Shown here piece by piece: positions 1 to 9,835 of a DNA stretch of 64,000 nucleotides. The notes below the pieces were generated by a model. The model was given only the letters and a program-made list of their open reading frames with translations, searched no databases and was not told where the DNA came from. The position numbers were made by a program, and so were the translations under genes. Source of the stretch: DOZZ01 sp963792655 (GTDB lineage Bacteria; Acidobacteriota; Terriglobia; Bryobacterales; Bryobacteraceae); contig CAWBWU010000003.1 of the NCBI GenBank assembly GCA_963792655.1, positions 434,001 through 498,000 of the forward strand. The letters run 5' to 3'. Numbering within the stretch: the stretch's first letter is position 1; every line of letters starts with the position of its first letter.

Positions 1-1
1 T

Positions 2-1756
2 GGTGCGATCTTCACCATTCCCGCGTTTGTACTCAGCAAGTCGTGGGCCTCGTTTTCACCTGCGGACGCATATTGGAAGTCCACCGCGTTGATGCTGATG
101 GGCGGCGTACTCGGCGTGCTGTTCGTGTCGCTGGTGCGGCGCGTGTTGGTCGAAGACCCCGACCTGCCGTATCCGGAATCGGTCGCGGCGTCCCAAATTC
201 ACAAAGCCGGGCAGGTGGGCGCGCAGGCGGCGAAGTATCTGTTCTACAACATGGCGCTCGGTGCGGGCGTGTTCATCGCGGGTGCGCTGAATATCTTCGC
301 GCCGGACAAAGATTTCTTCTTCCCGATCGGCAAAGCGAGCGGGTCTGCGCTAAAGCTGGGCGGAGCCAATCCTTCGATTCCGACTGGTGGCGCGATCACG
401 ACCGTAGCCGCGCCCACGTTGAGCCCGGCTTACATCGGCGTCGGTTATGTGATCGGCTTTCGTCTTGCTGCTTTGAACTTCTCAGGCAGCATCCTGGCGT
501 GGGGCCTGTTGATTCCCCTACTGATGTATTTCCTGGGACCGCAGCTTCGGGCATCACTACCCGGCACGGCGAACGACGCGTCGTGGCTGACGCTGGCAAA
601 TGCCATCTGGCGTTTCATCGTACGACCGATCGCGGTCGGCGGGATGTTGGTAGGCGCGGTGTACACGCTGTATCGCATGCGTAAGAGTTTGTGGGCTGGA
701 TTGAGCCGCGCATTCGGAGAGATGCGCGGAGTTGCAGACCAAGGGGCGGTCGCGCGAACCGAACGCTATATGAGCTCGAAGGTCGTGCTGGCCGGCATTG
801 GCCTGGTCTTCGCGCTGATGGTTGTTCTCTATAGCTATCTGGCCGGCGGCACGCTCGCGGGCGTGATCGCGGCAACCGTGATGCTGATCGTGGGCTTCTG
901 TTTCGCGACGGTATCGGGCTATCTGGTGGGCGTCATCGGTTCCTCGAATAATCCGATCTCCGGTCTGACGCTTTCCACGTTGATCATTGCGGCATTGCTA
1001 CTGGTTTCGATGGGCGTTTCGGGCGTGCCCGGAGTGATCGCGGTGTTGGGGGTGGCGGCAGTGGTTTGTGTTTCCTCGGCCGTTGCAGGCGAACTGCTGC
1101 AGGACTTCAAAGTGGGCTACATCCTAGGTGGCACGCCGCGATCGATTCAGATTGTGGAGTTAATCGCCGTGGTCGCTGCGAGTCTGGTGATGTATTTCCC
1201 GTTGTTCATTCTGCACGCGGGCAACATCAAGAACGGCGGCATCGGCTTTGGCGACAAGGCATTGCCGGCACCGCAAGCGGGACTGATGGCATCACTCGCG
1301 CAAGGTATTGTCGGCGGTGACATGGCGTGGCCGCTGGTGATCGTCGGCATCGGGCTGGGAATCGCACTGATTCTGGTGCAGGTCAAGAGCCCCATGCTGG
1401 TTGCGATCGGGATGTATCTGCCATTCGGAACTGTTGCGGCAATCTTTGTCGGCGGCGTGATTCGCGCGATCAGCGATTCCATCGCCGAACGCCGCGGATT
1501 GAATGAAGCGCAGCGCGCCCGCGTGGAGAACGTCGGTGTGCTGGCGGCCTCGGGATTGATTGCAGGTGAGGCGTTGGTGGGGCTGTTCACCGCAACGTTG
1601 AACTTCTTCGAGGTCAAGATGCCTGTGGTGTTTGCGAACCCGAGCTATCTGTTCGGCTTGGTCGCGCTGGCGATATTGATGTTTGCGTTGATTCAGGTTC
1701 CGCTGCAGAATGCCGGGCGGCCGGAAGATCCCGCGCCGCCCGTTGCAATGATGTGA
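2..1756 (+). CDS. OPT family oligopeptide transporter, 5'-truncated by window edge
   Basis: The frame is open from base 2 with no upstream start, so the gene begins before the window and only its C-terminal ~584 residues are seen. The protein is a chain of long hydrophobic segments separated by short loops. The motif DPDLPYPES, followed by a conserved soluble stretch, is typical of OPT/YSL transporters, which import oligopeptides or metal chelates through the inner membrane with protons. It ends in ...PPVAMM. The stop is 3 nt from the end of the convergent VWFA gene, leaving no room for a separate terminator. The substrate cannot be told from sequence. The family call is firm. Confidence 0.9.
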   Translation, partial: GAIFTIPAFVLSKSWASFSPADAYWKSTALMLMGGVLGVLFVSLVRRVLVEDPDLPYPESVAASQIHKAGQVGAQAAKYLFYNMALGAGVFIAGALNIFAPDKDFFFPIGKASGSALKLGGANPSIPTGGAITTVAAPTLSPAYIGVGYVIGFRLAALNFSGSILAWGLLIPLLMYFLGPQLRASLPGTANDASWLTLANAIWRFIVRPIAVGGMLVGAVYTLYRMRKSLWAGLSRAFGEMRGVADQGAVARTERYMSSKVVLAGIGLVFALMVVLYSYLAGGTLAGVIAATVMLIVGFCFATVSGYLVGVIGSSNNPISGLTLSTLIIAALLLVSMGVSGVPGVIAVLGVAAVVCVSSAVAGELLQDFKVGYILGGTPRSIQIVELIAVVAASLVMYFPLFILHAGNIKNGGIGFGDKALPAPQAGLMASLAQGIVGGDMAWPLVIVGIGLGIALILVQVKSPMLVAIGMYLPFGTVAAIFVGGVIRAISDSIAERRGLNEAQRARVENVGVLAASGLIAGEALVGLFTATLNFFEVKMPVVFANPSYLFGLVALAILMFALIQVPLQNAGRPEDPAPPVAMM

Positions 1757-1759
1757 CCT

Positions 1760-3901
1760 TTACGGTTCTACCGTGAACGTGGAATCTTCCTGCGTGATGG
1801 TATTGCCTTGTTTGACTCGGGCGCGTAGCTGGTACTGGCCGGGCTTCATCGCGGCCGTGGGCGAACTGGCTACGTAGGGGATGCGGCCGGTTGCATCTGG
1901 CTCCGGTAAGGCCGGCTTGGCCTCTGCCACCAACTGTCCATCGGTCATAAACTGCAGCGTCAGCTCGGGCTTTTCCGCGATGTTCTTATCGGGGTACACC
2001 ACAAAGTAAACTGACAGCGCAACGCCTTTGCGCGCCGGCAGATCTGCAGCGAGCGTCGGGGTGACCTTGCCGCCCTGGAAGTGCATCGGCTCTTCCGCAT
2101 CTTTGGGTGCGTTCTTGTCGTCGAAGCTGCGGACAAAAGCAAGACTGCTCATATTGACCCCGGTCGCAGTCGCCTTCACCAGGAACGATGCACGTTTCGC
2201 GCTGATTTTATCGCCCTGGTGATCGAGCAGCGCGGTCTCTAACAGATAGCGGCCCGGCGCCACCGTGAAGTAATCCTGATAGATGAAGTTGGCGCCCTTC
2301 ACCGCTTCTTCTTTTGCGGCATCTCCGCGCAGCGGCAAGTCGCGTGTGAACTTCTGGATGATCGAGCCATCCTGATTCTTGATCAGCGCGAGTACCGAGA
2401 GATGCGCGTTGTACGTTTTGGCAGCGGCATCATCGGTGAAAGTGATGTTGCGGATGGGCACTTCCACTACGACGGCACACTTCACCCCGGCTGGCGTTGG
2501 CTGAAAATGCATCGCGGCGGCGCGGTACTCAATGTTGCGCGGCATCGGGTTCGACGTCAGCGCTTTGAGCAGCGGCACTTCCCAGGCATACAGGACGGGG
2601 CTGCCGGTATCGGTTGTGGGCAGCGCAAAATAGCCATCGCGCGTTTGCAGCCTTACGTTGGGGCGATCGAGCTTCACCGAAATCTTGCGGTACTGGCCGT
2701 CATAGTTGCTGATCGCAGGATTGTAGGTGATCTCGTAATAGGTGTTGATGTCTTCCGTAAGCTGATGCAGCGGTCCGCGCAGATCATTGGTGTTGCCGAT
2801 GAACTTGCCGCCGGTGCTTTCAGCCATCGTGGCAAGTGAGTTCTGGGCGTTGGCGCGCATGCTGTCTTGCGCATTGTCGGCAGACTTCACCTCGCTCACG
2901 TCCACCGCTCCGCCGTCACGCTGTGTAGTGCGCGCACTGTTCGCGAGCGCGTCACGAAGGCCCGCAACAGAACTCGCGTTCTGGCTGGCGGCGGTCAGGC
3001 CGCGCGCATCGATCGGGTAGAAGCTGACGTTCGAGCGATTCGCCGTGCTTAACAAGCTGCGGAATGGTTCATCGAGATTCGGCGGCACCACGAGCCCTTC
3101 GTTGAGATAAACGATGGTCTTGCGGCCCGGCAAGCGGTACTGTTCGCGAGCCAGCCCGAGCAGCGCAAAGATACTCGAACGGCCGGCCTGTTGCGTGATC
3201 GCCTGCTCATCGAAGGCCAGAATGCGATACATAATTTGAGCCATCAACCGCTGCGATGGGTTGTTCGCCTGATCCGGAATGTTCGCCACCTGATCGGCCA
3301 GACTCTGTCCATTCGCACCGGCAGGCACACCAATCTGCGTTTCCAGATTCCGCTTGATGGCCGCGGACTGCGTTGCATACTCGGTGTACGCGCCGCTGGT
3401 CGCGTGCTCGATCGCCTTGCGCAACAACTCCCGGTCGTTGGTGAACTGCTGCACAGCACTCAAACGTTGATCGATCACCCACACCGAGTAGTAGACGTTC
3501 TGTCCCAAATCCTGCTTGAGAATATCGAGCGCCGCTGTGCGTGATACGCGGCGCGCTTCCAGACCCAGCTTGTCGAACACGAGCGAGACCAGGCGAATCT
3601 GGCGCAACGGATCGAGCGCCGTCCCGCCGGCATTGGCTTTCGCGCCGCCATCAACGCCTTCCACCAACCGCATGCTGAGGATTTTTTGCCGCTGACCGTT
3701 GTCGGTCACTTCGAAGTCGCCTGGCTGCAGATCCTTTACTGGTTTGCCTTTTTTGTCGCGAACCACCACATCGAGCAGCACCTCATCGGTGCCCGCTTTG
3801 ATCGTCGATCCACTCGACTGCGCAGGTTGGGCAGCACTCGGGAGAGCGGAAACAAACAACAGGGCGGCGGGGATCAGGCAGCAGGTTTTCATCTTCATCA
3901 C
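1760..3901 (-). CDS. Secreted VWFA-related domain protein (acidobacterial type)
   Basis: 713 residues with a clear signal peptide (MMKMKTCCLIPAALLFVSA, cleavage near SAAQPAQ). Residues ~35-130 hold the 'LDVVVRDKKGKPVKDLQPGDFEVTDNG' type Ig-like opening, followed by a VWA-like domain to about residue 400. This is the layout of the VWFA-related family expanded in Solibacteres. The expected metal-binding DxSxS motif is replaced by DKLGLEA, so metal-dependent adhesion is doubtful. The C-terminal half is beta-rich with no recognisable domain. It lies 10 nt after the TPR gene at 3912-5039 and is probably the last gene of the same operon. Its molecular role is unknown, but periplasmic or surface location is well supported. 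Confidence 0.85.
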   Translation of the reverse strand: MMKMKTCCLIPAALLFVSALPSAAQPAQSSGSTIKAGTDEVLLDVVVRDKKGKPVKDLQPGDFEVTDNGQRQKILSMRLVEGVDGGAKANAGGTALDPLRQIRLVSLVFDKLGLEARRVSRTAALDILKQDLGQNVYYSVWVIDQRLSAVQQFTNDRELLRKAIEHATSGAYTEYATQSAAIKRNLETQIGVPAGANGQSLADQVANIPDQANNPSQRLMAQIMYRILAFDEQAITQQAGRSSIFALLGLAREQYRLPGRKTIVYLNEGLVVPPNLDEPFRSLLSTANRSNVSFYPIDARGLTAASQNASSVAGLRDALANSARTTQRDGGAVDVSEVKSADNAQDSMRANAQNSLATMAESTGGKFIGNTNDLRGPLHQLTEDINTYYEITYNPAISNYDGQYRKISVKLDRPNVRLQTRDGYFALPTTDTGSPVLYAWEVPLLKALTSNPMPRNIEYRAAAMHFQPTPAGVKCAVVVEVPIRNITFTDDAAAKTYNAHLSVLALIKNQDGSIIQKFTRDLPLRGDAAKEEAVKGANFIYQDYFTVAPGRYLLETALLDHQGDKISAKRASFLVKATATGVNMSSLAFVRSFDDKNAPKDAEEPMHFQGGKVTPTLAADLPARKGVALSVYFVVYPDKNIAEKPELTLQFMTDGQLVAEAKPALPEPDATGRIPYVASSPTAAMKPGQYQLRARVKQGNTITQEDSTFTVEP

Positions 3902-3911
3902 CTTTCGGATT

Positions 3912-5039
3912 CTATTTCTGTGCCGGCGCAGGCTCGGCTGTCGACTTCAACTTCAGGAACTCGGCGCGTTCGCGCGCGGCGTCTTCTTTGCGGCCATCTT
4001 TGGCGTAAGCGGCAGCCAGGGCAATCCGCGTCTGCGGGCTATCGGGCGCCAGCTTGCGCGAATATTCCAGTTCGGCAATCCCAGGCTTGAGATCACCCGT
4101 ATCGGCCAGCGCCCGGCCATAAACGTTGTGCGTGACGAATGAATTGGGCGCGAGCTCGACGGCCTTGCGCGCATAGGGCAGCGCCGCCTTGGCATCGTCA
4201 TTTTTCATTAACTGCAGCGCGATGGCATCCATCGCCGGCACATGCTTCGGTGAAATTTCGAGTTCGCGCTGTAGCTCGCGAATGCCGGCTTCCGGGTCGG
4301 TGAACATCAGGTACGAGCCGTAGATGTAATGCACGTTCGGCGTCGTTGGATATTTCGCGACCAGCGCTTCCATTTCCTTCTGCGCTTCCGCCGCATGGCG
4401 CGCCATCGTGTCGAACACGGCGCGTCCGGCTGCCATCACGAGTTCCGCGTCAGCAGGCGGTACGTCGGCGGGCAGCAACGGCTTGCGTAGAGAAGCCAGC
4501 CCGGTAGCTGCGATGATCTGCGGGTCCTCCACTCCGGTGCGAGCGAAGGCGAGCAGTTCGGACGCCGCCTCCTCAAACTGTCCGAAGTGCGTGAGCAACA
4601 GTGCCTTGTGATAGCGCACGACATGGTTGATCTGCTGGCTGTCACCCAAGCCGAAGCCGGTCGCGAGAGTGATGTGCGTGAGCGCAAGTTCGTACTCTTT
4701 GGTTTGGAATTCGCAAAGGCCGAGCAGCCCCCAGGCGACGCCGTTCTTCGGATCGAGCGGCAGGAGCTTGCGGAATGCGTCGCGTGCCTCAGCATAGTGG
4801 TCGCGATCGTATTCGAGCGTCGCGATGTAATACCAGCCTTCGGCCCACGTGGGTTTGCGTTTCACCGCTTGGCGATAGAGCGCGACGGCGTCAACCGCGT
4901 TATTGGCGTCGCGAGCCGCGGCGGCCTGTGCAGCAAGCTGCTCGAACGGCGGTCCGGCAGTCTTGGCGGCAGCGGCTTTGGGCGCGGTCTTCGCAGGCGG
5001 AACCGGCGCGGCGAGTAGGAGCAACAGAACTGTCAGCAT
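3912..5039 (-). CDS. Secreted tetratricopeptide-repeat protein
   Basis: 375 residues. The N-terminus MLTVLLLLLAAPVPPAK looks like a short signal peptide. The rest is helical repeats with the TPR pattern (for example WAEGWYYIATLEYDRDHYAEA, then GVAWGLLGLCEFQTKEYELA), giving about eight repeats. Such proteins act as protein-protein scaffolds and no enzymatic domain is visible. The start ATG overlaps the stop of the upstream TPR gene (TGATG, 1-nt overlap at 5039), so translation is probably coupled. The VWFA gene follows after 10 nt. These three genes look like one transcription unit downstream of the TonB receptor. Confidence 0.85.
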   Translation of the reverse strand: MLTVLLLLLAAPVPPAKTAPKAAAAKTAGPPFEQLAAQAAAARDANNAVDAVALYRQAVKRKPTWAEGWYYIATLEYDRDHYAEARDAFRKLLPLDPKNGVAWGLLGLCEFQTKEYELALTHITLATGFGLGDSQQINHVVRYHKALLLTHFGQFEEAASELLAFARTGVEDPQIIAATGLASLRKPLLPADVPPADAELVMAAGRAVFDTMARHAAEAQKEMEALVAKYPTTPNVHYIYGSYLMFTDPEAGIRELQRELEISPKHVPAMDAIALQLMKNDDAKAALPYARKAVELAPNSFVTHNVYGRALADTGDLKPGIAELEYSRKLAPDSPQTRIALAAAYAKDGRKEDAARERAEFLKLKSTAEPAPAQK

Positions 5040-6152
5040 CAGCGTGCCACCGCTCCCGGTTGTTTGGCCTGGATCTCAGCATTGAGCTGTTGCACCAGCG
5101 CACGTTCCCGGTCTGCTTCCGCCTTGCGCTTCACGCGATAGTAAACGGTCGCGAGCGAAACATGCGCTTCCAGAAAGCGCGGGCTCTCTTTTACGATGGC
5201 CTCGAGCTCACGCATCGCCTCGGGAATTTTGTTTTGGGAAAGATGAATCGAAGCCTGCTGATACCGCGCGCCAATATCCCCTGGCCTCACGAGCAGCGCT
5301 TTGCCAATGTAAGGTTTCGGCCTCGTCATAGTCTTGATCGGTCCGCAGCAGAGCGCCCAGTTGGAGGTTGGCAATGAAGTCGTTTGGGTTGGACGCGAGT
5401 TCTTTGCGAAACGCGGCGGCGGCCCCCGCCTGGTCGCCCGTGCTCAACAGCGCCATCCCATAATAGGAGTACACGTCCGGCAGATTCGGGTTGAGCTTCA
5501 CTGCTTCTTCCAGATCAACTAACGCGCCGGCGAAATCCGCGACATTACTTTTCGTGGTGCCCATGAGCAGCCGCGCTTCCGCGGAGTCGCCCGCCTTCAG
5601 CACACGGTTAATGATGATCTCACCGGGGCCCGTCTGTTTGTCGCGAATCAGTGCAGTGCCGAGCATGTAGTCGAGCGCGAGATCGTCCGGCGTCTGTGTC
5701 TGCAATGGCGTGAGTAGTGCGATGACTTGTTTGTCCTGCCCCATCCGGAGCTGGCAATCCGCTTCCAACATCGTTACCTGACGGTTACCCGGGTCGCGCT
5801 GATGCAAGCCCGCAAAGATCTTTTCAGCCTCGACGATGTGCCCTGCTTTGTAATGCGCGAGCGCCAGGTTCAGCTGAATGCCGGCGTTTGCAGGTTCACG
5901 TTGCAGAGCTTCACGGTATTGCGCGATGGCTTCGTCGTAGCGTCCGGCCTTGGCCAGAGCCGCGCCCAGATTCGAACGGATCTGGTACGCATCGGGCCGA
6001 AGCTTCAGAAATTCCTGGTAGCCGGTGATCGCGCCGTCGACGTCGCCCGCCTGGTGCAGTTCAATCGCGTGTTGAAGAAGTGCCTGCGGCGTTTGCGTCT
6101 GCGCAACTGCGGCGCCGGTCAGCAACAGCACCGCGGCAAAAGTGCGGAGCAT
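5039..6152 (-). CDS. Secreted TPR protein, one frameshift near 5312
   Basis: Start chosen at 6152 (MLRTFAAVLLLTGAAVAQTQ), which gives a proper signal peptide; the frame extends 15 codons further upstream without one. TPR repeats run the whole length. The upstream frame is clean to DYDEAET near base 5312, and the repeat then continues in the next frame (YIGKALLVRPGDIGARYQQ...) to the stop at 5039. One extra T (GAAACC-T-TAC) explains it. The restored protein is about 370 residues and is a paralogue of the TPR half of the protein at 11502-13142 (shared stretches GTALIR, LKAGDSAEA, NPNDF/NPNDY). The deiodinase-like extension of that paralogue is absent here. Confidence 0.8.
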
Positions 6153-6207
6153 GACGAAGATGACTACTATTCTAGACTCCAAAAACAAACCGCGCACCGC
6201 AGCAGAC

Positions 6208-6236
6208 CGGCCTCTTCGATGGTTTCGAAAAGGCCG
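6208..6236 (-). terminator. Hairpin between TonB receptor and TPR operon
   Basis: Two 12-nt arms (CGGCCTTTTCGA and TCGAAGAGGCCG on the minus strand) pair with a single G-T wobble around a 5-nt loop. It lies between the end of the TonB receptor (6268) and the TPR gene start (6152). A T-rich stretch follows only ~15 nt later on the minus strand, so it may be an attenuating rather than a strong terminator. Confidence 0.4.
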
Positions 6237-6267
6237 CTCGCCATGGTGCGCGGCTCTGGGCTCTGGC

Positions 6268-9200
6268 TTAGAAGTAGAACTTCAAAGCCAGTTGGAGGAT
6301 GCGGTGACCCTGCTTTTCGGTGTACGTACCGAACGTCGGGTTATTCAACTTACCAGTAGCTCCATCGAAGCTGAGGTTCAGATTGCTCGAACCGCTGCGG
6401 AAGGTGGGCAGAGGATGGTTGAGGAAGTTGTAAGCGGAGAAGCGGAACTGCAGCTTCTTCGATTCGCTGAACTGGAAATTCTTAAACAACGAAAGATCGC
6501 TGTTGAAGAATGCCGGTCCAAAGACCTCAGGAAGCACATACCCTCCGTTTTGACCGGGGGTGGTGGGGATCGAGAAACAGCTCCCGTTCACGAACTGGTT
6601 TGCACCCAGATTCGAGGTCGGGTTGCAGGTGAGAATCGGCTGTACCGGCACCGAATCCGTTCCATTGATGGTACGGGCGGATACCGCGTAACCGTTCGCC
6701 AGTTTGTAGCCGTTCACGTTGAGGTTGAAGTTACCGTTCGGTGTATTCGGCGCTAAGTTGATGCCGCTCTGCCATTGGGTGATACCAGAGACCTGCCAAC
6801 CGTTCGCGACACCCTGCAGGAGTTTGTTGTCGTGGACAGGCTGACCGAGTTCCACCGAGTACGCGGCGTTGAAGATATGCCGGCGGTCAGAGGCAAGCGG
6901 GCCGTAGTCACTGTTCAGATTCAGCTGGTTCGTGCCGACAAGGCCGAGAGACTTGCCGTAGGTGTAGTTGACCGAGTAGTCGAACCGCCCCTTGCTGCGA
7001 ACGATGCTCGCCTGGAAGGAGTTGTAGTTCTGATACAGGTTGTGGTTGACGATCGTCAAATCCTGGTAGACGCTGCCGTAAGGCCGCTTGGCATCATACT
7101 GCGCGCTGGAGATGCCGTTGGGGTCGACTGAAGAGTTGAGGAACGTTCCGTAAGGCACGGCGTTCACGTTGGTGCCTAAGTTTCCCGTATTCAAGCCGTT
7201 GCTGCTCTGATTGCCCACATACGAAAGTTCGAGCAGTGCCGAACCAGGTACGCGCTGCGAGATCGAGAAGCTGTAGCTATAGGTCTTCGGGGTGCTGTCA
7301 TCACCTTTGGTGACGCCGCCCGTGCTGATCGCGCCAACACCAGGATTGGTCTGGTCGATCTGAGCGAGGGTAACGTTGTTCAGGGTCTGCGTCTGTACGC
7401 CGGCCGGAGCATCTAGGCCGTTTGTGAACTGGGCGTTGTGGTAGTAGAATTCACCCCAGCCGCCGCGCAGGACGGTGTTGCCCTTACCGAACAGGTCATA
7501 GGCCAAGCCGAAGCGCGGCGCCACATACAGCGTCTTGCTCGGGAAGCCGGAGAGCGGAATCTTGCTATTGATCTTGTTCCAGGTCAGGCCGTCGAAGCTG
7601 TTGACGCTGCCGTTCGGAACGAAGGTCGAGGGATCCCAAACCGCAAAGCCATTCCCCTGACGGTCGTACCACGGCACCCAGGTGAGATACGCGCACACCG
7701 TACTCGAGAGTCAGGCGGCGGGTTGCCTTCCAGCTATCCTGGCGCGAAGAACTCGAGAGCCTTGTACGCCTCGTTGTGCAGGACGTTGAAGTTCTGCTCC
7801 GTGTACTGCGCGACGCGTCCGGTCAACAAATCGGCGTACGCGCTACCGGTCGTGTTGCCGCGCCCAGTTGGCTTCCGCAATCAAACCGTTGCTGTAACCG
7901 TTGCTCGGCTGATCGTTGATGACGTACTCGAAGTACATGCCGAACTTCATCGTGTGAGTACCCCAGCACCTTGGTCATGTTGTCGCTGACGGAGGGAAGG
8001 TACTTGTCGGCGAAGAGACCCTTGCTGCCGCCCGTTTCGAATCCGCCAGGATTGAAGATCGCGGCAAATTCGCCGCCCCAGCCGGTGAACGACGGAATCT
8101 GCTTCACGCCGTTGTGATACAGACCTTGGTAAGGATAGCCAAGCGCGGTGCGGTCAACCTTTTTCGGATCCTGGAACACGTTCGGGAAGTCGATGTAGGT
8201 GTAGCCGAACACGAACTCATTGGTCAGCGAGGGCGAAAACACGTGCGTCAGGCTGGCCGAAATCGGACTGTGACTGGTTCTTGCCGACGATCGGCGTCGG
8301 ATACGGAACCTGGTTGCCGTTTCTCCACCACAAGCCGACCGGGAAGAGCTGCTGTTCTTTCTGCAGGTTGTAGCGAACGAACAGTTTGGTGTTGTCGCTG
8401 ATCGAGTAATCGACGCGGCTCAGCCATTGCCAGCTGTTCTGGTTGAAGTTTTCCTGCTGAACGTAGTTGTAGCCGCCGGTGGCGTTCGGATCTGGCGTTG
8501 GGCAGCGGATAGAGGTTGAGCAGCGCCTGGCCGCCGGGATCGATCTGCGACGCCGGAATGATGCCGCCCGGGAACGTGCCGCCAGGATTCTGGGGTGCGC
8601 CGCCGGAAGCCGTGACGTTGCCGAGCTTGGCCAATTCACTCGGGCTGAAGTTGCCCGTGCGCATGCCAGCCGTCGGAACCGTGCCGGTCAGCAAGCCAGT
8701 GTCGAGTGCCTGGTAGTAGTACTCGAAGCCGGTGAAGAAGAACAGCTTGTTGCGCTCCTTGTTGAAGCTTCGTTCCGGGGATCAGAACGGGTCCGCCGAT
8801 GTTGCCGCCCGGGAAGAAATACTTGTTCTGCGGACGTGGCCGGCCGAGCTTATTGTTCAACGCAGTCGTTGGCGTTCAGCACGTAGTCGCGGGCGTAGAA
8901 ATAACCTTCGCCGTGGAAATCGTGAGAGCCGCTCTTTGCGATCGTGTTGATAACCGCGGGACCCTTCGCGTTCTCGGCGCTGAAATTCGACGTCAGCACT
9001 TTGAACTCCTGGATCATGTCGGTGTTCGGGTTGACCGGGGTGGCGCAGTTGCAACCGGGGTCGGACACGTGTGCGCCGTCAGCCGTGATGTCCAGCGAAT
9101 TGTTCGGCAGGCCGTTCACCGCATACGCGCCATTCAGCGCGCTCTGGCTGCCGCCGTCGCCGTTTCCGTTGATGCCGATGGTTTCACCCGTGAAGCCGGC

Positions 9201-9734
9201 GCGATTTTCAGTGCCGGTGCCCGAGATCGCAAAGCCGGGGAGAATCTTGATAAATTCCGCCGCGTTGCGTCCTACTACTGAGAAATCCTGGAGCTGTTTT
9301 GTGGTGAGGGTCGACGATTTCTCGCCGGTATCGACGGTGGCGAGCGTGTCGGCTGAGGCATCAATCTGCACTTGTGAGCCGATGCTGGCTACCGAGAGCA
9401 CGACGTCGACGCTCTTCTTGTCGCCGCCGAGGAACGATACGCCGGTTCGTTCCACCTTAGTGAAGCCGGGCGTTTCGACCGAAACCGTGTAGGTGCCGGC
9501 GGGGAGGGACGCGACCGTGTAGTACCCGTCGCCGTTCGTCACCGTTCTTCGGACGTCACCCGTGTCTTTATTCTGGACGCTGATTGCCGCGTTTGGCACT
9601 ACTGCCTGCGTGGTGTCAGTAACTGTTCCCGTTAGAGTGGCCGTGATGGTTTGCGCCCAACTGCTGAGTGGCAACAAAACCAGGACTGCGAAAACGAGCG
9701 CAAGGATGCGCGTTTGCAATCGTTGAATGGTCAT
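6268..9734 (-). pseudogene. TonB-dependent receptor (Oar-like, CarboxypepD_reg N-terminus), multiply frameshifted
   Basis: The reconstructed protein is ~1150 residues, the normal length for acidobacterial Oar-like outer-membrane receptors. It has a signal peptide ending SSWAQ; a carboxypeptidase-regulatory-like beta-sandwich (ATLTGTVTDTTQAVVPNAAI); a plug domain with FSVVGRNAAEFIKILPG; a long beta-barrel; and a C-terminal ...RILQLALKFYF strand ending in an aromatic residue. The frame breaks near 8858, 8770, 8495, 8270, 7967, 7845, 7735 and 7697. At most breaks removing one base restores family-like sequence (for example GKNQS to SPISASLTHVFSPSLTNE). The open pieces keep normal receptor sequence, which suggests recent damage or sequence error. 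The ligand is probably a polysaccharide fragment, but this is inferred from the family only. Confidence 0.85.
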
Positions 9735-9835
9735 ACCTCTTCTCCTGTCTGCGTGGACCGCTGAGCAAACTACCTGATTGAAAAAGATTATGCCCCGCCC
9801 GGCTCGTTCGCAACGTTATAGGGGTTACTTCGGCG
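9735..9835. promoter_or_regulatory. Divergent promoter region, TonB receptor / malectin regulator
   Basis: About 100 nt separate the receptor start (9734, ATG preceded by an AGGAGAAGAGGT-like ribosome site on the minus strand) from the oppositely oriented regulator. No clear inverted repeat was found by eye. The arrangement suggests that the regulator could control the receptor. Confidence 0.4.
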